Source of the DNA: Symbiodinium natans
Lineage: Eukaryota > Sar > Dinophyceae > Suessiales > Symbiodiniaceae
Assembly (NCBI GenBank): GCA_905221605.1
Contig: CAJNDS010002322.1
Span: 183,081 to 247,080 of the forward strand
Reading direction: 5' to 3'
Length of the DNA stretch: 64,000 nt
Part shown: piece by piece, positions 39,260 through 49,311 of the stretch
Layout: each line of letters opens with the position of its first letter
Position numbering within the stretch: the first letter of the stretch is position 1
Position numbers and translations under genes: made by a program
The notes under the pieces: generated by a model
Database searches by the model: none
The model's input: the letters and a program-made list of their open reading frames with translations, nothing else
What the model was told of the DNA's origin: nothing

Positions 39260-39890
39260 GTTTAGGGTTTAGGGTTTAGGGTTTCGGGTTTAGGGTTTAG
39301 GGTTTCGGGTTTCGGGTCCAGCGTTTAGGGTTTAGGGTTTAGGGTTTAAATCTGTATACAGGGGTCAGCCAGATGCTTAGTTGCCACCTTGATAAGGGTC
39401 CCCATGCGGATGCCGGGGGTTGAGTCAGTTGAGGGTTCCTTCCATGATCTCTATTGTAGTGTTATCTGATATCTGTTCACTTGCCCTTTGGTTTTAGGGT
39501 AGTGAATGGGCAAGTATGCGCCCTGTTGAGGTCTCAACTGCGTGCCAAGTTGGCCTGCTGTCTTTAAGGGAACAGTGCGGGTTCCGGGTTTCGGGTTGCA
39601 GGGTTTAGGGTTCATAGGGTTTAGGGTGTATATCGGGTTTAGGGCTTATAGGGTTTAGGGTTCATAGGGTTTAGGGATTTTCGAGTTTATAGGGTTTAGG
39701 GTTCTAGGGTTCATAGGGTTTAGGGGCTTCAGGGTTTAGGGTTTAGGGTTTAGGGTTCATAGGGTTCATAGGGTTCATAGGGTTCATAGGGTTCATAGGG
39801 TTCATAGGGTTCATAGGGTTTAGGGGCTTCAGGGTTTAAGGCTTAGGGTTTATGGTTTAGGGTTTAGGGTTTAGGGATTAGGGTTTAGGG
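39260..39890. repeat. TTTAGGG/TTTCGGG array, unique DNA, then degenerate TTCATAGGG repeats
   Basis: 39260-39350 heptamers; 39360-39580 unique; 39590-39890 a mixture of TTTAGGG and nine-base TTCATAGGG units, seven of them perfect in tandem at about 39755-39815. Confidence 0.85.
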
Positions 39891-39898
39891 CTAGACAG

Positions 39899-39967
39899 GA
39901 AGCGGAGCCGAGCACAGAGCAAGCGGCTGAGAAGTCCAGCGAGGGCGCCAGCTGCAAGGACGAGAGG
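39899..39967 (+). CDS. Exon N, acidic
   Basis: Acceptor AGGGCTAGACAG; phase 0 reads EAEPSTEQAAEKSSEG then ASCKDER, donor at the start of a TTTAGGG array. Confidence 0.5.
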
Positions 39968-40204
39968 GTTTAGGGTTTAGGGTTTAGGGTTTAGGGTTTA
40001 GGGTGAATCCAAAGACCTTAACACTTTCCCGGTTTAGGGTTTAGGGTTCAGGGCTTGGGGTTTGGGGTTCAGGGTTTGGGGTTTAGAGTTTATGCTTTAG
40101 TCCCAAACCGATGCCCAAAACGCTCAAGCTAAAATCTTCAAACCCCAAATCTATGGGCCCTCGGGTTTCAGTAGAGTCTATACGGGGAATATAAGGGTTC
40201 CCCA

Positions 40205-40325
40205 TCAAGGGCCCATATGAAGTGACCATGTAAGTACCCTAAGGCCTATAACCCGGCCCTATGGTTCATGGTGCTTAGTAACCCAATTACAACTGTACTT
40301 ATAAACCCAACTGAGTGCGGCAAGA
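40205..40325. mobile_element. Family A palindrome, copy 3 (partial)
   Basis: TGACCATGTAAGTACCCTAA ... TTCATGGTGCTTAGTAACCC matches 12.07 and 13.0 kb. 40330-40860 is unique apart from a TTTAGGG array at 40527-40600. Confidence 0.6.
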
Positions 40326-40860
40326 CTTCAGAAAAGCAGCACCTCACAACCTAAAAGGATCAACATGGGTACTGGCATGTTTTTCAGCCACCCCCGACTT
40401 CATATACCAACAGGGTCTTACATTCCAAGGTGGTCCGATGTAGGGGGCTTAGTCAGGCCGACCGCACCTGCTTCTGAAGAGTCGTGAATCCCAGACCTTC
40501 ACTCCTAAACCCTAACCCCGCCAGGAGGGTTTAGGGTTTAGGGTTTAGGGTTTAGAGTTTAGGGTTTAGGGTTTAGGGTTTAGGGTTTAGGGTTTAGGGT
40601 TGCCTGGAGAGACCCTAGACGGCTACCTGGGTTTAGGGTTCGAGGTTCGGATTCTGACATTCTAAGAGCTCTCTGCCGCCCTTCACCGTGCGGCTTGCAT
40701 CCCAATGCGTCCATGTGCGCATGTTTGTTTAGTCACCGTCTTAAGCCGCGTTGAAGTCTGGAGTCAAATAGCTTCCGAATTCTCTGCATTTCTCTGTGAA
40801 GAACTCGTAAGTGAACTGACGCTATTCTTCGTCTAGTCTTGTCGCTGCGGAGACGCCAGC

Positions 40861-42849
40861 ATGTGGCCGTTGACCATCCATAGTGTTGCCGGGTCGACAA
40901 TTGAGCTCCGAGTGGACGATGCGGAAACGGGGCTGGATGTGCGGAGACGGGTCGCAGGAAGTGTTGGCCTTTCCGCAGGGTCAATCGTGTTGACTTCAGG
41001 TGGGCGTCTCCTCGAACTGCACCAGCCGCTGCTGCGACAAACTCAAAACCAAGAGCTCACCTTTGTGGTGCGGAAATGTGGTGCAGGCTGCGCGGCACGC
41101 AGCATAAAGCGGGCATTAGAGAAGACAGGGGATCAAGACACGGATGCCATGGATGTCGCTGTTGCCTTGACTTTCGACGATGAATTCAACCAGAGTTTGG
41201 CTGGGGTGCGGCTGCCCTGCGGCCTACAGACCTTGATCCTCGGCTCTGGTTTCAAGCAGAGCTTGAAAGGGGTGCAGCTTCCCAGCGGCCTACAGACGTT
41301 AACCTTCGGCCATTTCTTCAACCAGAGCTTGGCAGGGGTACAGCTTCCCAGCGCCCTACAGACCTTGACCTTCGGCCATTGTTTCAATCAGAGCTTGGAA
41401 GGGGTGCAGCTTCCCAGCGGCCTACAGACCTTGACCTTCGGCTATCGTTTCAACCAGAGCTTGGAAGGGGTGCAGCTTCCCAGCGGCCTGCAGACCTTGA
41501 CCCTTGGCCATTGCTTGGAAGGGGTACAGCTTCCCAGCGGCCTGCAGACCTTGACCTTCGGTCATGATTTCTACCAGAGCTTGGAAGGGGTGCAGTTTCC
41601 CAGCGGCCTGCAGACCTTGACCTTTGGCCCTTATTTCAACCAGAGCTTGCAAGGGGTGCAGCTTCCCAGCGTCCTACAAACCCTGACCTTCGGCGTCAAC
41701 TTCGACAAGATCTTGGCAGGAGTGCAGCTACCCAGCGGCCTACAGACATTGACCTTCGGCGATAAATTCAACCAGAGCTTGGAAGGGGTGCAGCTTCCCA
41801 GCGGCCTACAGACCTTGACCTTCGGCTATGGATACATACAGAGCTTCGAAGGGGTGCAGTTTCCCAGCAGCCTACAGACCTTGACCTTCGGCCATCATTT
41901 CAACCAGAGCTTGGAAGGGGTGCAGCTTCCCAGCGGCCTGCAGTCCTTGACCTTCGGATATAAGTTCGACCAGAGTTTGGACGGGGTGCAGCTTCCCAGT
42001 GGTCTACAGACCTTGACTTTCGGCAAGGATTTCAACCAGAGCTTGGAAGGCGTGCACTTTCCCAGCAGCCTACAGACCTTGACCCTCGGCTATGCGTTCA
42101 ACCAGAGCTTGGAAGGGGTGCAGCTTCCTAGCGGCCTACAGACCTTGACCCTCGGCTATGCGTTCAACCAGAGCTTGGAAAGGGTGCAGCTTCCTAGCGG
42201 CCTACAGACCTTGACTTTCGGCTCTCGTTTCAACCAGAGCTTGGAAGGGGTGCAGCTTCCCAGCGCCCTGCAGACATTGACCTTTGGTGGCCGTTATTTC
42301 AACCAGAGCTTGGATTGGGTGCAGTTTCCTAGCGGCCTGCAGACCTTGACCTTCGGATATGAGTTCAACCAGAGCTTGGCAGGGGTGCAGCTTCCCAGCG
42401 GCCTACAGACCTTGACCTTCGGCTATGGATACATGCAGAGCTTCGAAGGGGTGCAGTTTCCCAGCAGCCTACAGACCTTGACCTTCGGCCATCATTTCAA
42501 CCAGAGCTTGGAAGTGGTTCAGCTTCCCAGCGGCCTGCAGTCCTTGACTTTCGGACATGAGTTCGACCAGAGTTTGGACGGGGTGCAGCTTCCCAGTGGC
42601 CTACAGAGCTTGACCTTCGGCGATAAATTCAACCAGAGCTTGGAAGGAGTGCAGCTTCCAAGCGCCCTGCAGACATTGACCTTTGGCCGTTATTCCAACC
42701 AGAGTTTGGAAGGGGTGCAGTTTCCCAGCGGCCTACAGACCTTGACCGTCGGCCCTGGTTTCTACTACTACCAGAGCTTGGAAGAGGTGCGGCTTCCAAG
42801 CTCCTTACTGCATTTCTCCTCACGCATTTTTACGGTACACACCTCTTAA
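40861..42849 (+). CDS. Ubiquitin-like domain plus FNIP-type leucine-rich repeat protein
   Basis: Intact 662-codon frame, ATG 40861 to TAA 42847. Residues about 1-75 align with the ubiquitin fold: MWPLTIHSVAGSTIELRVDD, a helix containing DVRRRVAGSVGL, then GGRLLELHQPLL and ELTFVVRK. It lacks a C-terminal GG cleavage site, so it is a built-in UBL, not processed ubiquitin. After a linker, 24 full and one partial repeat of about 22 residues follow, consensus FNQSLEGVQLPSGLQTLTFG, which matches the FNIP repeat pattern (FNxxL ... PxxLxxLxFG) known from Dictyostelium and common in dinoflagellates. Such solenoids usually bind proteins. One repeat (about residues 218-235) lacks FNQS. A pyrimidine-rich CTATTCTTCGTCTAG ends about 25 nt before the ATG, a possible trans- or cis-splice acceptor. 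No introns, unlike everything around it. Confidence 0.9.
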   Translation: MWPLTIHSVAGSTIELRVDDAETGLDVRRRVAGSVGLSAGSIVLTSGGRLLELHQPLLRQTQNQELTFVVRKCGAGCAARSIKRALEKTGDQDTDAMDVAVALTFDDEFNQSLAGVRLPCGLQTLILGSGFKQSLKGVQLPSGLQTLTFGHFFNQSLAGVQLPSALQTLTFGHCFNQSLEGVQLPSGLQTLTFGYRFNQSLEGVQLPSGLQTLTLGHCLEGVQLPSGLQTLTFGHDFYQSLEGVQFPSGLQTLTFGPYFNQSLQGVQLPSVLQTLTFGVNFDKILAGVQLPSGLQTLTFGDKFNQSLEGVQLPSGLQTLTFGYGYIQSFEGVQFPSSLQTLTFGHHFNQSLEGVQLPSGLQSLTFGYKFDQSLDGVQLPSGLQTLTFGKDFNQSLEGVHFPSSLQTLTLGYAFNQSLEGVQLPSGLQTLTLGYAFNQSLERVQLPSGLQTLTFGSRFNQSLEGVQLPSALQTLTFGGRYFNQSLDWVQFPSGLQTLTFGYEFNQSLAGVQLPSGLQTLTFGYGYMQSFEGVQFPSSLQTLTFGHHFNQSLEVVQLPSGLQSLTFGHEFDQSLDGVQLPSGLQSLTFGDKFNQSLEGVQLPSALQTLTFGRYSNQSLEGVQFPSGLQTLTVGPGFYYYQSLEEVRLPSSLLHFSSRIFTVHTS

Positions 42850-42866
42850 ACTCTGAGGTCGCAAAT

Positions 42867-42965
42867 GGGTTTAGGGTTTAGGGTTTAGGGTTTAGGGTTT
42901 AGGGTTTAGGGTTTAGGGTTTAGGGTTTAGGGTTTAGGGTTTAGGGTTTAGGGTTTAGGGTTTAG
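42867..42965. repeat. TTTAGGG array just 3' of the UBL-FNIP gene
   Basis: About 14 perfect heptamers starting 18 bp after the stop codon. Either the array lies in the 3' UTR or transcription ends at once. Confidence 0.95.
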
Positions 42966-43094
42966 TTTGTTCCGGAGGGTCCTCTGGCGACCGCCTCGCT
43001 TTAGGCTCCTTGCGAGCCGTGGTAGCCCAGTGGAACCCTTTGCTGCCCCTTTGCCCCTTTGTTTGGGTTTTGGGGCTCCGTTATAAAATTGACT

Positions 43095-43350
43095 TAAACC
43101 CTAAACCCTAAACCCTAAACCCTAAACCCTAAACCCTAAACCCTAAACCCTAAACCCTAAACCCTAAACCCTAAACCCGATTATAATTTCCCGTTAAGTA
43201 CTTGGCTTCCCAGACACGCCTTAAGCTCAAGTTCAAGGCATGGTCGGGTCGATTTGTGGGGTGCCCCTTCTGGGTCTCTGACTCGGTTTAGGGTTTAGGG
43301 TTTAGGGTTTGGGGTTTGGGGTTTAGGGTTTAGGGTTTAGGGTCAAAGGG
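43095..43350. repeat. CCCTAAA (43095-43180) and TTTAGGG (43290-43350)
   Basis: Facing arrays around about 110 bp of unique DNA. Confidence 0.9.
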
Positions 43351-43419
43351 TTTACCCCTCCCCCCGCCCCCCCTAGGTATAGCCGCAAGGCTTCTCCCGA
43401 AGCAAAGCTGCTTCTTCAG

Positions 43420-43498
43420 CAGAGGAGTCCGAGAAGAATCCTGGCCCAGTAGCGGAGCAGTCCCCGGATGTGCCGAAGTCGAAGGAGGAGGACCTTGG
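43420..43498 (+). CDS. Exon O, acidic
   Basis: Acceptor GCTGCTTCTTCAG; reads EESEKNPGPVAEQSPDVPKS then KEEDLG before CCCTAAT repeats. Same style as exons H-N, so it may belong to the same gene even though the UBL-FNIP gene lies between. Confidence 0.45.
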
Positions 43499-43499
43499 C

Positions 43500-43845
43500 C
43501 CTAATCCCTAATCCCTAAACCCTAAACCCTAAACCCTAAACCCTAAACCCTAAACCCTAAACCCTAAACCTCTGGGTGAATCGTGGTTTAGGATTTGGAG
43601 GTGCGTGGGCAACCTTAAACCCCAAACCCTAAACTCGGTTATCAATCAGTGCCACCTTTAAGGTCGCAACCCAACTATAGCTTAGAACCCCTAAACCCTA
43701 AACCCTAAACCCTAAACCCTAAACCCTAAACCCTAAACCCTAAACCCTAAACCCTAAACCCTAAACCCTAAACCCTAACCCTAAACCCTAAACCCTAAAC
43801 CCTAAACCCTAAACCCTAAACCCTAAACCCTAAACCCTAAACTAT
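43500..43845. repeat. CCCTAAA arrays
   Basis: 43500-43570 and a long one at 43690-43845 with a single CCCTAA hexamer. 43850-44460 is unique; a 69-codon frame at 43848-44057 has no recognisable feature. Confidence 0.9.
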
Positions 43846-44470
43846 CCTTGCTTTATCAAAAGCCGAGATATCAATGCCCTGCGAGCTTCAGCAGTCCGGT
43901 AACTCTGGCACCAAAACTTGCTATCACTAAGTCACTACCCATGAAACCCTTTAGAGTTTGGGGCAGTGATGCTTTAGGAATGCCAGTGTTTTGCTACCGC
44001 GAATGCCGCCTCCTTTGCACAGGCAACTTTCGTGAGACTCCGGCCGCCTTGGCGTAAGCAGCTTACTGCCCTCGATGCGCTTCGCACCTTCTTCCACCGC
44101 TCAGACATTTAAAGCAGCGCAGGCTTCGCGAGACCAATTTTTTTCGAAGAAGCATTGGAGTCAAAGGCCCCGAAGTGATAGTTTTTGTCTCTATGAGTAG
44201 TACTGTACTGATCATACTATTCTTGACCTCCCGTAGGACATAAACAGCACCAACAAATCGCCTAGAACTTGCCGGAACGGTTTAAGTGATGGCAACGGTC
44301 CGGCATGCGCGTCGTGGCTGCCAAATACAGACATCCTAGACAAAAACCTACATCCCAAACCTCAAACCTTAAAGCCATCCCCTTAGAATACCCTCAGACA
44401 CTTTCCAACCAACCAGTACCCCCAAACCTGAAATCCTGTGACTCTCACACATGGAGCCTGCGACCCGGAG

Positions 44471-44515
44471 GACGCGCAATCCAACGCCGACGACGACTGG
44501 GGCGACTGGACCCAG
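44471..44515 (+). CDS. Exon P, Asp/Trp-rich (DDDWGDWTQ)
   Basis: Acceptor GCGACCCGGAG; phase 0 reads DAQSNADDDWGDWTQ and then runs into CCCTAAG/CCCTAAA. The DW spacing recalls exons C and D at 31.7-32.4 kb and the exon at 2578. Confidence 0.45.
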
Positions 44516-44664
44516 GCCCCAAACACCCTAAGCCCTAAACCCTAAACCCTAAACCCTAAACCCAAAACCCAAAACCCAAAACCCAAAGCCCTGACCACAC
44601 TCACAGGGCATCGGCTGTAGGAGCAATGGGGAGGGTGTTAGGATTTCGGGCTTCAAATGTCGGG

Positions 44665-45770
44665 CTTCTGGGCTTTAGGGTTTAGGGTTTAGGGTTTGGG
44701 GTTTAGGGTTTAGGGTTTAGGGCGGTTTGGGGGGGCTGTGGGTACTGTACATAGGGATTTGTGTTTCAGGGGTTCAGGGCCAGAACTCGAAGCACGTCGA
44801 GGAGTTGGGAGGTTTGCTTTCAGGGCTTCGGTAGGGGGATGTGGTCTTTGTGTTTGAGGGTTGCAGGTCTAGCTCACTCCGATCTAGTGGTGTTAGGGGT
44901 AGGGTTTTAAGTCCTAGGGTTTAGGGTTTAGGGTTTTCAGCATTCAGATCTCGTCCAAGGTCTTGGGCTTACGACGCTCACCCTGAAAACCCTCATCCTG
45001 GCCTAAATCCTGCACACCCTAACCTACTTGCCCTAAACCCTAAACCCTAAACCCTAAAGCCTAAACCCTCTTGCACTTGGTAGCCCAGCAGCCAGATTGC
45101 AGTAAGGGCACCTTTTTGGGCGCTAGCTGCAGATCCAGAAAGCCCCAAAAACTAAACTGAAAAAGAATCCGCAACCATGCCGGTAGGGGGTTAGGGTTTA
45201 GGGTTTAGGGTTTAGGGTTTAGGGTTTAGAGGCTACGATAGGCGCAATCCGGGGTGGTGGTGTTCTCTACTATCCCTAAACCCCCCCAACCCCAAACCCT
45301 AAACCCAGAACCTGAGACCGGGAGTTTAAGGTTTAGGGTTTAGGGCTGAGGGTTTAGGGTTTAGGGCTTGAGGGTCGAGGCTTTTGGGCTTAGGGTTATG
45401 TAGGGTTATTCAGGGCTTTGTAGGGTTACATAGGGTTATATTGGGTTACATGGGGTTGTATGGCGCCATTCAGGGTTTTATAGGGTTAGATAGGGTTACA
45501 TTGTGGTAACTAGGGTTGTATAGGTTTCTATAGAGTTAACTAGAGTTGTGTAGGGTTATTCAGGGTTTTAGAGGGTTACATCCCGTCACACAGGGTTAAC
45601 TAGGGGTTATATAGGGTTTTATAGAGTTAGCTAGAGTTATGTAGGGTTATTCAGGGTTTTAGAGGGTTGTGTAGGGTTACATCGGGGTTCACACCAGGGT
45701 TTGCCTAGGGCTTTCTAGGGTTATTTAGAATCTAGGGTCACATAAGGTTTTACAGGGTTATAGGATTCTA
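44665..45770. repeat. TTTAGGG pieces and a degenerate TAGGGTTACA tract
   Basis: 44675-44725 TTTAGGG; 44725-45395 mostly unique with short arrays; 45395-45770 is about 375 bp of degenerate TAGGGTTATA/TAGGGTTACA words. No exon recognised. Confidence 0.75.
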
Positions 45771-45784
45771 GGACCTTCTAGAAG

Positions 45785-45920
45785 GATAGTGATATGGTCC
45801 CTGATGACGGTCCCTTACCCCCCATTTAAAGGGTTCTGAAGTATGGGCTTGGGGGAGGGGCCCCGTTTAAGGGCCCATACTAAGGGACCACGGAACTACC
45901 CTCAGAGATCCCTCAGAGAA
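45785..45920. mobile_element. Family C, copy 2
   Basis: ACGGTCCCTTACCCCCC ... AAAGGGTTCTGAAGTATGGG ... AAGGGCCCATACTAAGGGAC. The second half is roughly the complement of the first, so the element is a palindrome. Confidence 0.7.
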
Positions 45921-45949
45921 CGTACACACTCAAGCCTCGGCGAAACCTA

Positions 45950-46125
45950 AACCCCTAAACCCCTAAACCCCCAAACCCCCAAACCCCTAAACCCCTAAAC
46001 CCCTCAACCCCTCAACCCCTCAACCCCTCAACCCCTCAACCCCTCAACCCCTCAACCCCTCAACCCCTCACAACCCCTCAACCCTAAACCCTAAACCCTA
46101 AGCCCTAGACCCTAAACCCCTAACT
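45950..46125. repeat. CCCCTAAA, CCCCTCAA then CCCTAAA array
   Basis: Octamers (CCCCTAAA, then about ten CCCCTCAA) followed by heptamers. Confidence 0.9.
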
Positions 46126-46163
46126 TAAGAATCAAGCGATCTGAGATCATGAGCCCCTGTGAG

Positions 46164-46251
46164 GAGGGGTTCTCTGGCGTCTCGGTGGCCAAGCCTTCCG
46201 TCCCAGAAGGCTTCACTGACGGCCACTGGAGCCGCAGTGGTCTGGATTTTG
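46164..46251 (+). CDS. Zinc-finger gene exon Q
   Basis: Acceptor CCCCTGTGAG; phase 0 reads EGFSGVSVAKPSVPEGFTDG then HWSRSGLDF, donor TTTTG/GTTTAGG carrying one base, which completes a Val codon with the zinc-finger exon at 46873. The intron between them starts with TTTAGGG. Confidence 0.55.
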
Positions 46252-46872
46252 GTTTAGGGTTTAGGGTTTAGGGTTTAGGGTTTAGGGTTTAGGGTTTAGG
46301 GTTTAGGGTTTAGGGTTTAGGGTTTAGGTTTTCATTAGGGTTCCCTGAACCGCACTCGCTTCAGAGCAGCGACAGATTTCCTAATCGGCTCTCAGGCCTA
46401 AGATCTCCTCGCTGCAGTGTTCAGGATTTTGTTCAGGGTTTAGGGTTTAGGGTTTAGGGTTGAGGGTTTAGGTTGTAGGGTACAACGCATGACTACCCCG
46501 ACCCGGCGAAGAGCCGAAATCGAAACGATTTCGTGTTCAGGGTTTAGCGTTTCGCGCTTGATCTCCCCCGGACCTCCTAGGGTTTAGGGTTTAGGGTTTA
46601 GGGTTTAGGGTTTACTTGTCTGGGATGCTCTTTGGAGCTGCAACGGGCTTTTGCGTTCCACAAGCCCTCGAAAGCAAAACAACGGTGCCCTTTATCTCGC
46701 CAACTGGGACACCCTACCAGTATCACCCTGAAAAACCCTGTGGAACCCTATATAACTTAACCCTTATAACCCAATACAATATCCCTGTGTATCCCTATAT
46801 CCCAATATTTCCCTGCACAACCCTATACAACCCAATAGAACCCTGTATCACCCTGTATAACCCGATGCTCAG

Positions 46873-46966
46873 TCGATTGGCGCTGTCGTCTCTGCAAAGC
46901 CATGCAGAACGCCGACCGCAGCACCTGCCGGGACTGTTTGGGGGCCCAGAAGCCGTGCCGCAAAGG
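46873..46966 (+). CDS. RanBP2-type zinc-finger exon R
   Basis: Acceptor GATGCTCAG. In the phase set by exon Q it reads VDWRCRLCKAMQNADRSTC then RDCLGAQKPCRKG. This is a RanBP2-type finger: W-x-C-x2-C-x10-C-x2-C with the conserved Asn between the cysteine pairs. Such fingers bind single-stranded RNA or proteins. Donor AAAGG/GTTCAA carries two bases into exon S. A longer frame over the same bases (46616-46993) is a shadow in the wrong phase. Confidence 0.75.
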
Positions 46967-46972
46967 GTTCAA

Positions 46973-47035
46973 ACCCTAAACCCTAAACCCTAAACCCTAA
47001 ACCCTAAACCCTAAACCCTAAACCCTAAATCCCCG
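46973..47035. repeat. CCCTAAA array
   Basis: About eight units. 47035-47400 is unique; a 93-codon minus-strand frame there shows no domain. Confidence 0.9.
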
Positions 47036-47589
47036 AAAAAGGTCCTGAAGCCTTACAGTCCCGAGTGCTTCAGGGCTCCTGGGATGAGGGTCCTAGGCTT
47101 CAGTTTAGTGCATCGGTTGAATTGGGAGCCCCGAACATGCAAAGGAGGGTGCACGGAACAGCAAAAGAAGAAGATGTGGGTTAGGTGAAGGCTTCAGGGT
47201 GAAAGCTACATTCTGGGCCATTTCTTGTTTCCAAAGCCATATGGAATTGAACATGCTGTGGTGGAGATCCAATAAAGCAAGCTGAGAACAAGGTATTTTC
47301 ATGGTACCCACCACACCTTCAGCTAGCACCCGAACCCTAGCTGGCCTTCTCCTATAACCCAAGGCTCCAAACCCCAAAACCGCCAAATCCCTGAACCCCC
47401 AAACCCCGAATTCAACCCCAAAACCCTAAACCCCTAAACCCTAAACCCTAAACCCCAACCCTACCTAATCCCTAACCCTAAACCCTAAACCCCAAACCCT
47501 CCAAACCCCTCAGCCCCGAAACTCAGACGTCTGGCGACTGAGGTGGTGCCGTGCGATTTGCAGGACTCGATCCGCCACTTGGTCCTAAC

Positions 47590-47825
47590 TTCAGACCCTA
47601 CTTGGAGGTCCAGGGTACTTGGTAACCCATGATAAGCGCAGTTATAACCCACATATAAGCGCCTTAAGTACCCTAATAGGGTTATAACATAAAGTTGGGT
47701 TATATGTACAGACATACTTGGGTTACTAGCCCGAAACCCTAAACCCTAAACCCTAAACCCTACACCCTACACCCTAAACCCTACACCCTAAACCCTAAAC
47801 CCTAAACCCTAAACCCTACAGAAAG
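47590..47825. mobile_element. Family A palindrome, copy 4, with a CCCTAAA array at its right end
   Basis: CTACTTGGAGGTCCAGGGTA ... AAGTACCCTAATAGGGTTAT ... CTTGGGTTACTAG, then CCCTAAA/CCCTACA units (47728-47820) where the right terminus should be. The array begins at the same GGGTTACTA position as in the 12.07 kb copy. Confidence 0.7.
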
Positions 47826-47897
47826 GACTGTTGTGAGGCGGAGTTGTTGGGTAGTTTTCAATCATTTAATAAGGTTTAGGGGTTTCTTCAACCACAG

Positions 47898-47972
47898 GTC
47901 CCGCGCCCTGGACCAGCAGCGCAAGCCACTGGGCCGCTCGGAGACCCCGAGCCCGTCCCCAGCAAGGAGGGG
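47898..47972 (+). CDS. Zinc-finger gene exon S, SR-like
   Basis: Acceptor CAACCACAG; in phase with exon R it reads SRALDQQRKPLGRSETPSPS then PARRG. A GT at 47973 (AGGGG/GTGGGG) makes it join exon T in phase. Reading through instead gives a Gly-rich tail to a donor at 48005. Confidence 0.55.
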
Positions 47973-48004
47973 GTGGGGGGGGGTGGGGGGCGGAAGTGCG
48001 ATGG

Positions 48005-49240
48005 GTCTAGGGTTTAGGGTTTAGGGTTTAGGGTTTGGGGTTTGGGGTTGAGAGTTTTGGGGTTGAGGTTTTAGGGTTGTGGGTTTAGGGTTTAGGGTTT
48101 AGGGTTTAAGGTTTAGGGTTTAGGGTTTAGGGCCTCTTGCGCCTCTAGACTGAGAAAGGCTTGGGGTGCAGGGATTTTTTGGATGAACCTCAAGCCTGGC
48201 ATCAAGGGCCGCTGCCTTGAACCCCTAAGGGTTTAGGGTTTAGGGTTTAGGGTTTAGGGTTTAGGGTTTAGGGTTTAGGGTTTAGGGTTTAGGGTTTAGG
48301 GTTGAGCTCTGGGGTTTGGGCGCCCTTTACTTGCAAGTTTGCCAGGTAGGAGTAAACCGAGGCAACCCCCCAAACCCTAAACCCTAAACCCTACATCCTA
48401 AACCCTAAACCCTAAACCCTAGACCTAAACCCTAAACCCTAAACCTTAAACCCTAAACCCTAAACCCTAAACCCTAAACTCTAAACCCTAAACCCTAAAC
48501 CCTAAACCCTAAACCCTAAACCCTAAGCCCTGTTTGGGGCCCAGTTTGGGGAGCAGGACCTCAGGGCTGCAAGTTTGGATTCGGATCCCTTGACGGCAGG
48601 TCGCGCTGGAGTGATCCTCCCGACCTCTGGCTGGCGAGGACCGCAACCGCACGGCGGCGTAGTGCGTGGAGGTTTCAAGGTTCGCCATGATGCCCTTATT
48701 AGGGTTTAGGGTTTAGGGGCTTAGGGTTTAGGGGTTTAGGGTTTAGGGTTTAGGGTTTAGGGTTTAGGGTTTAGGGTTTAGGGTTTCCCTTGTTTGGTGG
48801 GGGGGGGGGGGGGGGGGTTAGGAACCCTAAGCGCCCAACACCCTAAAACCCTAAAACCCTCAAACCCTAAAACCATCCCGATTCAGGGTCGGCACCGGCT
48901 GTTGGCTCCTAAGCCCTAAACCCTAAACCCTGAACCCTAAACCCTAAACCCCAAACCCTCAACCCCAAACACTGCACCGCAAACCCCAAGACCTAAGCCA
49001 GTCCCCGTACCCAAAACCTTCCGTCAAACCTCCGCAATTTCCTAGGACCCAGAGTCGGCCCTCCCTAAACCCTAAACCCTAAACCCTAAACCCTAAACCC
49101 TAAACCCTAAACCCTAAACCCTAAACCCTAAACCCTAAACCCTAAACCCTAAACCCCTAAACCCCTAAACCCCTAAACCCCTAAACCCTAAACCCCTAAA
49201 CCCCAAACCCCAAACCCCAAACCCCAAACCCAAACCTCCT
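48005..49240. repeat. Alternating TTTAGGG and CCCTAAA arrays
   Basis: TTTAGGG/TTTGGGG 48005-48135 and 48230-48305; CCCTAAA 48365-48530; TTTAGGG 48700-48790 ending in a 20-base G-run; CCCTAAA and CCCCTAAA 49065-49240. Spacers of 90-270 bp have no clear exon. Confidence 0.85.
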
Positions 49241-49258
49241 TTTTCTGGGCCCTTGCAG

Positions 49259-49311
49259 GATTCTGAACGTTCCTGAGAACTACGACGAGCCCATGGTCCG
49301 TGCTCCTCGGC
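49259..49311 (+). CDS. Zinc-finger gene exon T
   Basis: Strong acceptor CTGGGCCCTTGCAG; with two carried bases it reads ILNVPENYDEPMVRAPR. Donor CTCGGC/GTTTGC, or later at the TTTAGGG array (49348). Confidence 0.55.

Noticed and set aside
41133-42823. Minus-strand and alternate-frame ORFs over the FNIP repeats
   Set aside because: Shadows of the 66-nt repeat; the + frame is intact and fits the FNIP pattern.
46616-46993. 125-codon frame over the zinc-finger exon
   Set aside because: Its first half translates degenerate CCCTATA repeat and it reads the finger exon in the wrong phase.
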